A DNA stretch of 64,000 bases from Nocardioides thalensis (GCF_013410655.1 NZ_JACCFP010000001.1:2627501-2691500), one strand, 5' to 3'; shown: positions 10,074-18,066, numbered from the stretch's first letter. Program-made: numbers and translations. Notes: generated from the sequence alone by a model not told the origin.

Positions 10074-10454
10074 CTAGCCGTTGCACACCACGTTGCCGCC
10101 GACGCGGCGAGCGAGCCACTGCATCCGGTAGTAGCCCGGCTCGGGCGACACGATCGCGGTCTTGCCCTTGCGGACCACCCCGGCGCTGTACCACCGGCAG
10201 ATGACCTGCGCTCCCCGCTTCGCCTTCGCTCGCGTGTGGTAGCCCGTCACGCCGTAGCGCCTCTCGTCGCGACGGGCGATGCAGTAGACACCTGCGTTGC
10301 TCGGACCCGCATAGATCACCGTTCCTGGCCTGGGGTTGCCGAAGGTCCGGCAGATCTTGCGCTCACCCTTGAGATTGCCGTGGTCGGCCACAGCCCCCGG
10401 CGCGGTGAGCGTCATCGCGGCCACGATCGCGATGCTCAGGAAGACAATTCGCAT
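10074..10454 (-). CDS. Small secreted cysteine-containing protein
   Basis: A 126-aa protein with a clear signal peptide (about 1-24, LSIAIVAAMTLTAPGAVADH) and five cysteines in the mature part, for example KICRTF, VYCIARR, VICRWY and VVCNG. No family recognised; it may be disulfide-bonded outside the cell. ATG at 10454 is chosen over upstream in-frame codons because TAGGTT (minus strand, 10462-10467) ends 7 nt before it, the leaderless pattern seen across the window. Confidence 0.65.
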   Translation of the reverse strand: MRIVFLSIAIVAAMTLTAPGAVADHGNLKGERKICRTFGNPRPGTVIYAGPSNAGVYCIARRDERRYGVTGYHTRAKAKRGAQVICRWYSAGVVRKGKTAIVSPEPGYYRMQWLARRVGGNVVCNG

Positions 10455-10501
10455 GCTCCGCAACCTAGGTCGCACCATCGGGCACCTCAACCGTCGGAGC
10501 A

Positions 10502-11068
10502 TCAACCCGCAGCCTTCGCCGCCGCCTTCTTCTCCTTCTTGTAGTCGCGCACCTTCTGGAGCGAGACCGGGTCGACCACGTCGGCCACCGACCGGAAGCC
10601 GTCGAGGGCGTAGTCGCCCGACACCTTCTCCCAGCCGGCCGGGGCGACGCCGACCTGCTTGGCGAGCAGCGCGACGAAGATCTTCACCTTCTGGGCGCCG
10701 AAGCCGGGCAGCGCCTGCAGTCGCTTCGAGAGGTCCTTAGCGTCGGCGGCCTCGGTCCAGATCCGCTCGGCGTGACCGTCGTAGTCGTCGACGACGATCC
10801 GGGCGAGCTCCTGGAGCCGGGCAGCCATCGAACCCGGGAACCGGTGGATCGCCGGCGTCTGCGAGCAGAGCGCGGCGAACTCCTCGGGGTCGGCGGCGGC
10901 GATCACGGCGGGGTCGAAGCTGCCGAACCGCGAGACGACCTTCTGCGGGCCCAGGAACGCGTGCTCCATCGGGTACTGCTGGTCGAGCATCATCCCGACC
11001 AGGAGGGCGAACGGGTTCGTGGTCAGCAGCTCGTCAGCGGCCGCGTCATCGGTGATGTGGATCGCCAT
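10502..11068 (-). CDS. HhH-GPD-type base excision repair protein
   Basis: A 188-aa protein related to the helix-hairpin-helix GPD DNA glycosylases. Conserved features are NPFALLVGMMLDQQYPME near the N-terminus and LQALPGFGAQKVKIFVALL in the hairpin region, with a Lys-rich end (KKEKKAAAKAAG). The usual HhH-GPD catalytic Asp region is not obvious, and close relatives are annotated only as HhH-GPD-type base excision DNA repair proteins. ATG at 11068 is preferred because family members start MAIHxT; a GTG two codons earlier is possible. Confidence 0.82.
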   Translation of the reverse strand: MAIHITDDAAADELLTTNPFALLVGMMLDQQYPMEHAFLGPQKVVSRFGSFDPAVIAAADPEEFAALCSQTPAIHRFPGSMAARLQELARIVVDDYDGHAERIWTEAADAKDLSKRLQALPGFGAQKVKIFVALLAKQVGVAPAGWEKVSGDYALDGFRSVADVVDPVSLQKVRDYKKEKKAAAKAAG

Positions 11069-11082
11069 GCCCACATCATCGC

Positions 11083-11709
11083 CTACGGCGCCGACGCCGG
11101 TGCCAGCAGAACGGGCATCAGGCCGTGAACCTGGGCGGTCAGGTCGTCGAGGACGCCCTCCTTGCCGCAGAGATATCCGAGGAGCGCCTGCTGGAAGAGT
11201 CCGTCGAGCAGCCCGTAGGCGACATGAGACGTCATCGCGGGTGCCGCGCCCGAGAGCTCGGCGTAGCGGGCGACGACCCGCCAGACCATGTCTTCGAGGG
11301 TCTGATCGATGTAGAGCACGGCCTCGCGGAGGCTCTCCTCGAACATGCTCTGCGATCGCAGGTCGTACCAGAGGCGGTGCATCGGCGCCTCCTCCACGAT
11401 GGTCTCGACCAGCTTGGCCGCGAAGCCGCGGACGAGCTCGTCGGCCGTCGTCGCTTCGGCCACCACGCCGTCGTAGCGGTGCACGCAGGACGCCTTGTAC
11501 TGCTTGACGCAGTAGACGATCAGGTCGTGCTTGTCGCGGAAGTAGTAGTGGACGACACCGTGGGAGAACTCGGAGTTGTTGGCGATCTCGCGCAGGCTCG
11601 AGCGCGCGTAGCCGAGCTCCCCGAGGGTCCGAAGTGCGGAGTCGGCGAGCGCCCGGCGACGCTCGTCGTGCTTGTCCGCAGGCGTACGACGGGCGGCGGC
11701 TGTCGTCAC
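11083..11709 (-). CDS. TetR-family regulator (BetI-like)
   Basis: A 208-aa repressor. The N-terminal helix-turn-helix (about 15-65) contains LGYARSSLREIANNSEFSHG and VVHYYFRDKHDLI. The C-terminal ligand domain resembles BetI-type regulators. GTG at 11709 is chosen because TAGGGT (minus, 11717-11722) lies 7 nt upstream; an earlier ATG at 11823 would add 38 low-complexity residues and would read through the promoter. A TTGAC-N4-GTCAA palindrome at 11788-11801 is a candidate autoregulatory operator. The ligand is unknown. Confidence 0.85.
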   Translation of the reverse strand: MTTAAARRTPADKHDERRRALADSALRTLGELGYARSSLREIANNSEFSHGVVHYYFRDKHDLIVYCVKQYKASCVHRYDGVVAEATTADELVRGFAAKLVETIVEEAPMHRLWYDLRSQSMFEESLREAVLYIDQTLEDMVWRVVARYAELSGAAPAMTSHVAYGLLDGLFQQALLGYLCGKEGVLDDLTAQVHGLMPVLLAPASAP

Positions 11710-11787
11710 GCGTTCGACCCTACCTGCGGCGGCCCCAGCAGATGCGGCCTCCGACGGAGATTGTCCGGTCAAATGTCCAGCAAAAAC

Positions 11788-11801
11788 TTGACAGCCGTCA
11801 A
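11788..11801. promoter_or_regulatory. Candidate TetR operator palindrome
   Basis: TTGACAGCCGTCAA: 5-bp perfect arms around AGCC. It lies about 66 nt upstream of the tetR -10 element, the only nearby palindrome of this kind. Binding is inferred. Confidence 0.35.
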
Positions 11802-11838
11802 GGCGCCGGGGTTTCGTTGCCACATCCGGTAAGCCCGA

Positions 11839-11868
11839 GCAGGCGCCCTGAGTCAGCGCCGCGCCTGC
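11839..11868. terminator. Intergenic hairpin
   Basis: Perfect 8-bp arms GCAGGCGC and GCGCCTGC around a 14-nt loop, in the gap between the tetR promoter and the minus-strand membrane protein gene. It may end transcription from the minus strand. Confidence 0.45.
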
Positions 11869-11925
11869 CCCACCAGGCGGCGGGCTTGCCTCGACCTGGG
11901 AGAGCCCGATTCATCGGTCCGGGTC

Positions 11926-11966
11926 GGCCGACTTCCCCGGTGCTGGAGGGACCGGGGAGGTCGGCC
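11926..11966 (-). terminator. 16-bp stem terminator
   Basis: Arms 11926-11941 and 11951-11966 pair over 16 positions with one G-T wobble and a 9-nt loop. It follows the minus-strand stop codon at 11979 by 12 nt, as expected for a terminator of the 12.9-12.0 kb genes. Confidence 0.8.
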
Positions 11967-11978
11967 AATGTCTTCCGC

Positions 11979-12287
11979 TCACGCGCTCCACCCCAGGAAC
12001 GCGGCTCCCCCGACGAGCGCGAGGAACCACAGCACGATCGACGCCGCGCCGACCACAGGCAGCCACGTCGGCCGCCGCTCGAACCAGCTCAGGCACAGCA
12101 CGAGCTGCGCCGCCCAGGCGACCATGAGCACCACGACCGCCCACCATGGAGCGACGAGCACGCTGGCGCCGTACAGGAAGAAGGACGCGGCCATCAGGAT
12201 CAGGCCGACGAACGCCGCGGCGGAGACGGGCTTCCCTGTGGCCGGGTCGATCACCGGCGCCTTGATCCGCCGGCGACGACGGAACAC
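11979..12287 (-). CDS. Small four-segment membrane protein
   Basis: A 102-aa protein with a basic N-terminus (FRRRRRIKAPVIDPATGKPV) and about three to four transmembrane segments, for example FVGLILMAASFFLYGASVLV and AVVVLMVAWAAQLVLCLSW. No family recognised. GTG start at 12287 directly abuts the TAG of the upstream gene (12288), so the two are coupled. A strong terminator follows. Confidence 0.7.
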   Translation of the reverse strand: MFRRRRRIKAPVIDPATGKPVSAAAFVGLILMAASFFLYGASVLVAPWWAVVVLMVAWAAQLVLCLSWFERRPTWLPVVGAASIVLWFLALVGGAAFLGWSA

Positions 12288-12473
12288 CTACTGCTCGTCC
12301 TCGACGTCGTCGTTCCAGACCGGGTCCTCGTCCCACTTCTCCGTGCGTTCGGCGGCGAGCTCGAGCGCCCGCGCCGCCTCGGTTTCCGAGGCGTAGGGAC
12401 CCAGCCGGTCCTTGTTGGGGCAGCCCTCCTCCGGCTCGACCTGGTGGTGCTTGAGGCAGAACCAGTACTCCAT
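12288..12473 (-). CDS. Conserved small actinobacterial protein (SPOR-like, unknown function)
   Basis: A 61-aa acidic soluble protein: MEYWFCLKHHQVEPEEGCPN, then DRLGPY and a helical ETEAARALELAAERTEKW, ending DEDPVWNDD. This pattern (EYW-CLKH-QVEP, CPNKDRLGPY) recurs in small actinobacterial proteins I recall but whose function is unknown. One Cys pair (C6, C18). Leaderless: TAGGTT (minus, 12481-12486) lies 7 nt before the ATG. Forms a two-gene unit with the membrane protein that starts on the base after its stop. Confidence 0.75.
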   Translation of the reverse strand: MEYWFCLKHHQVEPEEGCPNKDRLGPYASETEAARALELAAERTEKWDEDPVWNDDVEDEQ

Positions 12474-12499
12474 GGCGACGAACCTACCGCGATCGGGCC

Positions 12500-12913
12500 T
12501 CAGAGCCCCTCGACGACCCGCTCCACCCTCAGTACGTCGACCTCGTGCTCGACGTCGCCGCTCATCGCCGCCGCCAACCGCAGGTGCGGGAGCGCTTCCC
12601 GGTGCCGCGACTGCCGCTCCAGCGCCCGCCCCAGGGTGTGCCGCGCCCACGTGTCCGACGGGTCCTCGTCGACGAGCTCGGTGAGCTCGTCGACCGCCTT
12701 CCCGAGCTGCGCGCGCATGTAGTAGGCCCAGGCCCGCATCACCCGCAGGCTCCGGTTGCCCGGCTCGGCCTCGAGCGCCGGCTCGATGACCTCGAGCGCC
12801 TCCTTGGGAGCCCGCCGCGACAGCAGGTCGTGAGCGGTCCGGAACGCCGACTCGAGCCGCTCCTCCCCTCGCGGGAAGACGATCGCCGGCGCTTTCAGCT
12901 GCTCCTCCTCCAT
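12500..12913 (-). CDS. TPR-repeat protein
   Basis: A 137-aa soluble protein made of about two to three tetratricopeptide-like helix pairs (APKEALEVIEPALEAEPGNR, AVDELTELVDEDPSDTWARH, HREALPHLRLAAAMS). Probably a protein-binding scaffold; partner unknown. ATG at 12913 is set by TAGCGT (minus, 12921-12926) 7 nt upstream; an apparent longer frame to 13051 would run into the RNase P RNA gene. Its -10 overlaps the rnpB -10 on the other strand. Confidence 0.8.
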   Translation of the reverse strand: MEEEQLKAPAIVFPRGEERLESAFRTAHDLLSRRAPKEALEVIEPALEAEPGNRSLRVMRAWAYYMRAQLGKAVDELTELVDEDPSDTWARHTLGRALERQSRHREALPHLRLAAAMSGDVEHEVDVLRVERVVEGL

Positions 12914-12919
12914 TCCGGC

Positions 12920-12926
12920 TACGCTA
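12920..12926. promoter_or_regulatory. Back-to-back overlapping -10 elements (TACGCTA)
   Basis: Read on the plus strand TACGCT (12920-12925) lies 6 nt before the predicted 5' end of RNase P RNA. Read on the minus strand TAGCGT (12926-12921) lies 7 nt before the TPR gene ATG. The two hexamers share five base pairs, so RNA polymerase could open the same DNA in either direction but not both at once. Confidence 0.6.
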
Positions 12927-12931
12927 CCCCC

Positions 12932-13297
<366 letters not shown>

Positions 13298-13310
13298 TTC
13301 TGTCGCCGGT

Positions 13311-13523
13311 TCAGCCGTAGCGGCTGCCGAGGCTCGGCGACGCCGGCACCGGCCGGAGGTTCTGCGGCCTGAACCACTCGATCACCACCCTCGACGGTGT
13401 CTGCTCGATCACCGCGACCAGAGCGATCCAGCCTTGTTCGTCGCGCCGCCACTCCAGGATCAGCCCCGGGAGCGGCACCGGCATCCAGTCCCGCCTGACC
13501 CAGCAGAACGGCGTGCGCGACAT
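13311..13523 (-). CDS. Small Trp-rich protein behind an SOS-box-like site
   Basis: A 70-aa soluble protein of unknown function: SRTPFCWVRRDWMPVPLPG, LILEWRRDEQGWIALVAVIE, VVIEWFRPQNLRPV. Five tryptophans and a compact beta-like pattern; no transmembrane segment or signal peptide. Leaderless: TAGTCT (minus, 13530-13535) lies 6 nt before ATG. Immediately upstream of that -10 is GAACATTTGTTC, the same 12-mer as in the SOS box before the SAV_6107/dinB operon, so DNA-damage control by LexA is inferred. It is monocistronic, between rnpB and a divergent-side CGNR gene. Confidence 0.7.
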   Translation of the reverse strand: MSRTPFCWVRRDWMPVPLPGLILEWRRDEQGWIALVAVIEQTPSRVVIEWFRPQNLRPVPASPSLGSRYG

Positions 13524-13529
13524 GGGACG

Positions 13530-13549
13530 AGACTAGAACATTTGTTCGA
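13530..13549 (-). promoter_or_regulatory. -10 element plus SOS-box-like operator
   Basis: TAGTCT (13530-13535) is abutted by AGAACATTTGTTCGA (13535-13549). The operator matches the Gram-positive LexA box CGAAC-N4-GTTCG with one outer mismatch and would occupy the -10/-35 spacer. Confidence 0.6.
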
Positions 13550-13592
13550 TCACTCTCACCGCCGGATCCACGTATCCAGGGCCGGAACCCGA

Positions 13593-14141
13593 TCAGGGCA
13601 CGGTCACGGCTCGCCTCGACCGGTGCCGGCGGACGGCGGCGCGGTTGGCGCAGCGGACCGAGCAGTAGCGCTGCCGTCCGTTGCGGGTGACGTCCACGAC
13701 CACGGCCACGCAGGAGTCACCGTCCATCTGCCCCGCAGCGCACCGGCTCAGCCGATGGATGCCCCGGGTGGTCAGGTGCAGCGCCGTACCGACGCTGATC
13801 ACCGCTCGCAGCACGTCGGGCAGCGAGTCGTTGGCGTCGTCGCGGTAGTGCAGGTGCCATCCCTCGCCCCCGTGGTCGGTGAGCCGCGGGTACGCCGTCG
13901 CTCGCGCCATCAGGTCGTTGAGCAGCCGGGCCCGCTCCCCCGGCTCCAGCGCGTCGACGACGCGCAGCCACTCGTCGACGACGCGGCGCGTGCGCTCGTG
14001 GTCGTCGGACGCCTCGGCGAACTCCATCGTCATGCCGAACGCCCTGGTCCGGGCCTCGATGCCCGCGCGGTCCTCGGGCCAGTCGTCGGCGAGCGACGCC
14101 GCCATCAGCACGGCGTACTCGCCGTAAGGGTTGAGATGCAT
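13593..14141 (-). CDS. ABATE/CGNR zinc-finger regulator
   Basis: A 182-aa protein of the CGNR family: an N-terminal stress-response-type (ABATE) domain and a C-terminal zinc finger with C134, C144, C160 and C164, the last in RCANRAAVRRHRSRR where most relatives have CGNR. The basic tail suggests DNA binding. Such proteins are thought to be transcription regulators; target unknown. ATG at 14141. A small CxxC protein gene starts divergently 27 nt away. Confidence 0.82.
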   Translation of the reverse strand: MHLNPYGEYAVLMAASLADDWPEDRAGIEARTRAFGMTMEFAEASDDHERTRRVVDEWLRVVDALEPGERARLLNDLMARATAYPRLTDHGGEGWHLHYRDDANDSLPDVLRAVISVGTALHLTTRGIHRLSRCAAGQMDGDSCVAVVVDVTRNGRQRYCSVRCANRAAVRRHRSRRAVTVP

Positions 14142-14167
14142 AAGGCCATTACAGCAGAGTCGTGACC

Positions 14168-14380
14168 ATGACCGACGTCGCAGCAGAGCAGTCCGCGCCA
14201 GCGGACGCGCTCCACGAGCACGGCTGGCTCACCGAGTCCGGCCATCAGACCTCCGAGGGCCGGCTCAGCTACGTGCGGTGCGTCGACTGCGGTATTCGAC
14301 GCGTGGACCTCCAGCCTCATCCGCTCCTTCCACCGCAGTCGCTGACGCGCACCGTGGGCGACCGGGGAACCGTGCGCTAG
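14168..14380 (+). CDS. Small CxxC protein
   Basis: A 70-aa protein with HGWLTESGHQTSEGRLSYVR followed by a single CVDC pair and GIRRVDLQ. Short CxxC proteins with this GWL..S.H.TSEG..SYVRC pattern appear in related genomes as hypothetical proteins, by recollection. ATG at 14168 is used; GTG at 14162 would add two residues. It is divergent from the CGNR gene and overlaps the 3' end of the convergent YjbR gene by 4 nt. Confidence 0.6.
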   Translation: MTDVAAEQSAPADALHEHGWLTESGHQTSEGRLSYVRCVDCGIRRVDLQPHPLLPPQSLTRTVGDRGTVR

Positions 14381-14802
14381 TCCGGAGCGTGCTCCCGGAG
14401 CCACGCCTCACCCCGGCGGGCCGACGCGCGAGAGAGCCACGCCTCCTGCACCACCTCGGCGAGCTCGTCGTAGCTGATCTCCGCCAGCCGGCTCGCCCGG
14501 ATCAACACCGACAGGTGGCCGTCGAAGTGCGGAGTGGTGAAGAACGGGGAGGACTCGTCCTGCACCAGGGCCAGCTTGTCGCCCTCCGTGGGCACCCAGA
14601 AGACGATCACGTCGTCGTAGCGCTCGCCGGTGTCGGGATCGACGGCGTCCGGGCGCGGGTTCCTGAAGAACACGAACGACTTCCCGCCGACCTGGTAGAC
14701 GGGCCTGTCCTGGGTGCCGGCCTCGACGCGGACGTGGGGCATGCCGAGGGCGAGCTCGTGCACGTCCTCGACCCGCGCCGGCCGGCCACCCGTCCTCGCC
14801 AT
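14377..14802 (-). CDS. MmcQ/YjbR-family protein
   Basis: A 141-aa cytoplasmic protein of the MmcQ/YjbR family (CyaY-like fold). Family features: VEDVHELALGMPHVRVE near the start, KSFVFFRNPRP, and the SYDELAEVVQEAWLSRA end. Some members bind DNA; the function here is unknown. Leaderless: TAGTCT (minus, 14809-14814) lies 6 nt before the ATG. Confidence 0.85.
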   Translation of the reverse strand: MARTGGRPARVEDVHELALGMPHVRVEAGTQDRPVYQVGGKSFVFFRNPRPDAVDPDTGERYDDVIVFWVPTEGDKLALVQDESSPFFTTPHFDGHLSVLIRASRLAEISYDELAEVVQEAWLSRASARRGEAWLREHAPD

Positions 14803-14854
14803 GGAGCCAGACTAGGACGCACACGTCTCCGAGTGGGCGACCTATGTTGGGTCC

Positions 14855-15769
14855 GTGAAGGTAGTGATCGCAGGCGGCTCCGGCGCGCTCGGGCGCCGGT
14901 TGTGCGAGCACCTCGAGGTCGGTGGCCACGAGGTCGTCGTCCTGACCCGGCGCCCGCGACCGGGTCGGTTCCGGCAGGTCGAGTGGGACGGCAGCTCCGT
15001 GGGTGCGTGGTCCGCCGAGCTCGAGGGCAGTGCCCTCGTCAACCTCGCGGGCGAGCTCGTCGACCGGCGACCCACCGCGGCGAACGTCGAGCTGCTGACG
15101 ACGTCACGGGTCGAGCCGACGCGGGCACTGGTCACGGCCAGCGCGACCCTGGCTGAGCCGGTGCCGGTGTGGCTGCAGGCCAGCACCCTCGCGATCTACG
15201 GCGACGCGGGCGACGAGGTCCTGGACGAGACGGCACCCCCGGCCGACGGCCCACCGCAGATGGCGGGCGTGGCGAAGGCGTGGGAGAAGTCCGTCGAGGG
15301 CGCCAACACCCGACGGCTGGTCACCCTCCGCACGGGCATCGTGCTGGACAACGGCACGCCCGCGCTCGACCGCCTCCTGTCGCTGGCGAAGTGGGGACTC
15401 GGGGGTCGCGTGGGCCCGGGCACGCAGTGGATCAGCTGGATCCACATCGACGACTGGCTGGCGATCGTCAGCTTTCTGCTCGATCCCGGCACTGCGATGG
15501 CCGGGACGGTGCACGCCACCGGGCCGCGGCCGGTCAGGAACGCCGAGCTGATGGCAGCTCTCCGGAGGAACGTCGGCCGGCCCGCCGCGCCCCCGACGCC
15601 GGCCGCGATGGTCCGGCTGGGCGCGGTGGCGCTGCGCACGGACCCGGCTCTGGCGCTCACCGGCCGTCGTGCCGTGCCGGCTCGACTTCTCGACGCCGGG
15701 TTCGAGTTCGACCATCCGGACATCGACGAGGCCCTCGCCGACCTGACGTCCCGCGAGCGGGCTGACTGA
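14855..15769 (+). CDS. TIGR01777-family NAD(P)-binding epimerase-like protein
   Basis: A 304-aa extended short-chain dehydrogenase-like protein. The Rossmann motif GGSGALGRRL is at residues 7-16; NLAGE, QASTLAIYG, and a C-terminal DUF1731-like region (PAAMVRLGAVALRTDPALALTGRRAVP) are as in the YfcH/SDR39U1 group. Substrate unknown. GTG start at 14855 with TATGTT (14843-14848) 6 nt before it, so probably leaderless. Monocistronic and convergent with the NYN gene. Confidence 0.88.
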   Translation: MKVVIAGGSGALGRRLCEHLEVGGHEVVVLTRRPRPGRFRQVEWDGSSVGAWSAELEGSALVNLAGELVDRRPTAANVELLTTSRVEPTRALVTASATLAEPVPVWLQASTLAIYGDAGDEVLDETAPPADGPPQMAGVAKAWEKSVEGANTRRLVTLRTGIVLDNGTPALDRLLSLAKWGLGGRVGPGTQWISWIHIDDWLAIVSFLLDPGTAMAGTVHATGPRPVRNAELMAALRRNVGRPAAPPTPAAMVRLGAVALRTDPALALTGRRAVPARLLDAGFEFDHPDIDEALADLTSRERAD

Positions 15770-15791
15770 GACCGCAGTCCGAGGTGCCGCG

Positions 15792-16352
15792 TCACAGGAA
15801 CTGAGCCGGGTCGAACTCGTCGATCGGGATGATCCGGACCCGCGGCAGCGGGGCGTTGAACGCCGCGACGTCGTACTCGAGATCGTAGGCCTCGAGCCCG
15901 CGGTCGATGAGCTCGGCGAACGCGCTGTTCCGGAACTCACCGAACCCGACGACCGCCACCCGGCGACCGTCGAGGAGAGCGGAGGCCTGGTCGACGAAGT
16001 CGCCGTCGTTGCTGACGAGGAAGACGTCGGCCTCACGCCGCTGCAGCTCGACCAGGGTCCGCTGGATGGCGATGTCGACGACCTTCTCGCCCGGCCCGCC
16101 GGAGAGCGGGATCGGGCGATAGCCGATGGCCAGGAGCGCCTGGACGAACGGCATGGGCAGCTCGTTGCCGGCGGCGAGGAAGAAGAGGCCGACCGACGGC
16201 TGGCTCCACTGGTCGCTGGCGAACTGGAGGAGCCGCTCCCACCGCGGGCGCTCCTCGGGGCGCGGGCGCCGGCCGAGGATCGAGGCGCCGAGGGTCGCGT
16301 CGATGTTCTCCCCGTCGACGAGCACGTAGGTGGTGCGCTGTCCGTCCGCCAT
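15792..16352 (-). CDS. NYN-domain (PIN-like) putative RNase
   Basis: A 186-aa protein of the NYN/LabA group. Acidic metal-site residues are seen in VDGENID (D13, N16), VVDIAIQ (D93) and SNDGDF (D116, D118), a complete set for a PIN-like nuclease. Likely acts on RNA; the target is unknown. Leaderless: TAAGGT (minus, 16359-16364) lies 6 nt before ATG. It diverges from the GTPase gene across a 69-nt promoter region. Confidence 0.86.
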   Translation of the reverse strand: MADGQRTTYVLVDGENIDATLGASILGRRPRPEERPRWERLLQFASDQWSQPSVGLFFLAAGNELPMPFVQALLAIGYRPIPLSGGPGEKVVDIAIQRTLVELQRREADVFLVSNDGDFVDQASALLDGRRVAVVGFGEFRNSAFAELIDRGLEAYDLEYDVAAFNAPLPRVRIIPIDEFDPAQFL

Positions 16353-16358
16353 GGGATG

Positions 16359-16417
16359 ACCTTACGGCGCGGAACGTAGGCTCAGGGCGACCCGCTGTCG
16401 ACGGCAGGCCCAGGAGG
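16359..16417. promoter_or_regulatory. Divergent promoters and RBS of NYN and GTPase genes
   Basis: Minus-strand TAAGGT at 16359-16364 serves the NYN gene and plus-strand TAGGCT at 16377-16382 serves the GTPase gene. AGGAGG at 16412-16417, 4 nt before TTG 16422, decides that unusual start codon. Confidence 0.5.
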
Positions 16418-16421
16418 CGTC

Positions 16422-17222
16422 TTGTCCCGCATCTCTCACTTCCGGACGATCCTGCCCACCTCCAGCCGCGCCGCGGTCGGCGCGACCGTGGCCGGCGGCA
16501 TGCTGACCGGCCTCGCGACGGCGCCGGAGCGGGTGCAGCGGCTGTTCCGGAGGCGGTTCCCGACGGTCGCGGTCACCGGGATGACCGGGGTCGGCAAGAC
16601 CGAGCTGGCCAACCGGCTCTCCAAGCGGACGTCGCCCGAGGGCGCCGAGGTCGGCTCGGCAGTGATGGAGCGACGCACCCGGCGCGGGCGACGGCTCCGC
16701 GGCTTCCGCTTCCTCGTGGTGCCGGGCGACAACGCGGCGACACGGCTCAGCGCGCTCGACGAGGTCTTCCACGACGAGCCGGTCGACGGCGTGATCCACG
16801 TGGTCGCCAACGGCTACGCCACGGCTCGCCGTACGGCGGGCACGACCGGCTCGGCCGACGCCACCCGCGAGGAGCAGCTCGCCGCCGAGCTCGAGGACTG
16901 GACGATCACCGCCCACCGGATCGCGTCGATGGCGGTCCGTCGCGACAAGCCGGTCTGGCTCGTCATCGCGGTCACCAAGGCCGATCTGTATGCCGGAGAG
17001 GTGGACGACGTCGTCCGCTACTACTCCCCCGGCAGCGGCTCGCCGTTCGGCGACAAGGTTGACGACCTGCGCGCCCTCGCCGGCGGCGCGAAGCTCTCGA
17101 TCGACGTGCTGCCCGTGTCGAGCCAGGGCGGCGACAAGACCTCCGCGATGCCGGCCAAGCAGGCCAACGCGATGGTCGACGCGCTGGCGCGGCGCCTGGC
17201 CCAACTGAGCGGACACGTCTGA
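16422..17222 (+). CDS. P-loop GTPase-domain protein
   Basis: A 266-aa GTPase-like protein. The Walker A/G1 motif GMTGVGKT is at residues 53-60 and the guanine-specificity G4 motif TKAD at 185-188, followed by VLPVSSQGG as a likely G5. The expected G3 DxxG is replaced by VVPGDN (99-104), so switch II is atypical. The N-terminal 45 residues are basic with a short hydrophobic stretch. No named family is recognised. TTG start supported by AGGAGG upstream. Confidence 0.75.
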   Translation: MSRISHFRTILPTSSRAAVGATVAGGMLTGLATAPERVQRLFRRRFPTVAVTGMTGVGKTELANRLSKRTSPEGAEVGSAVMERRTRRGRRLRGFRFLVVPGDNAATRLSALDEVFHDEPVDGVIHVVANGYATARRTAGTTGSADATREEQLAAELEDWTITAHRIASMAVRRDKPVWLVIAVTKADLYAGEVDDVVRYYSPGSGSPFGDKVDDLRALAGGAKLSIDVLPVSSQGGDKTSAMPAKQANAMVDALARRLAQLSGHV

Positions 17223-17249
17223 CCGACACCCGCGGGGCCGACGACCGGC

Positions 17250-17900
17250 TCAGCGGTCCTCGACGGCGACCACCAGGTCGGGCCGCGCCGCGAGGATCAG
17301 TCCGAGCGCGCCGTAGCCGAGGACCAGGTGGGCGACGCCGACGACGGTGCCGCCCGACTCGCCGAGGATGCCCAGCGCGGGCATCGTGACGATCACCCAG
17401 GTCTCTGCGACGAGCGACCAGGCGCGGGCCATGCCCCGCCACCGGCCCTTGATCGCGATGCTGACGCCGATCAGCAGCATGCCGAGCATGGACAGCGGCC
17501 ACGAGAAGTCGAGGACGGCGAGCCAGGTCGCGTCACGCTGGCTCGGGAGCGCGGTGTGGCACAGCGTCCACACGATGGCGAGCACCAACAGGAGCCGTTC
17601 GACGTTGAGCAGCCAGCCGTTGACCTTCTTGGTCCCCGTCGCGCGGGTCGCCATGTGGACGTGCACGAGAGCCAGCAGACCGCACTGGAACAGCAAGCCG
17701 GCCACACCGGTCACCCGGGTACCGGTCTCGGTCTCCGGGTTGAAGCCGTGGAAGGCGACCGACGTCGCCCAGGCGGCAGCGCCGAGGGCCAGGCCGACGC
17801 CGACCTGGCGGATCGTGGTGCGCGACATCGTCCTCGGCCGGCGCAGCGGCGCCTCCTGGACGTCGGTGCGCGCGGCGGGCGGAGTGGTGGAGAAGCTCAT
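17250..17900 (-). CDS. Multi-pass membrane protein
   Basis: A 216-aa protein with about six transmembrane segments (for example VGVGLALGAAAWATSVAFHG, FSWPLSMLGMLLIGVSIAIK, VVGVAHLVLGYGALGLILAA). No family recognised. ATG at 17900 is preferred over an upstream frame extension because AAAGG lies about 7 nt before it. It is divergent from the histidine kinase gene and shares its 166-nt intergenic region, so it may be a target of that two-component system (inference). Confidence 0.7.
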   Translation of the reverse strand: MSFSTTPPAARTDVQEAPLRRPRTMSRTTIRQVGVGLALGAAAWATSVAFHGFNPETETGTRVTGVAGLLFQCGLLALVHVHMATRATGTKKVNGWLLNVERLLLVLAIVWTLCHTALPSQRDATWLAVLDFSWPLSMLGMLLIGVSIAIKGRWRGMARAWSLVAETWVIVTMPALGILGESGGTVVGVAHLVLGYGALGLILAARPDLVVAVEDR

Positions 17901-18066
17901 GGGCGTGCCTTTCGGACGGACAGCGGTCGTTGACGAGCACCCTTCGGCGACCACGTCCCAGTCCGGCAGGGCGACGTGTCCTGTTCCCCGTCACCCTTCC
18001 TGTCCCGGTGCGGTCGTGATCCCGGTCCCGGGGACAACGGGACGCCCCCTCGGGCACCCTTGGGTC

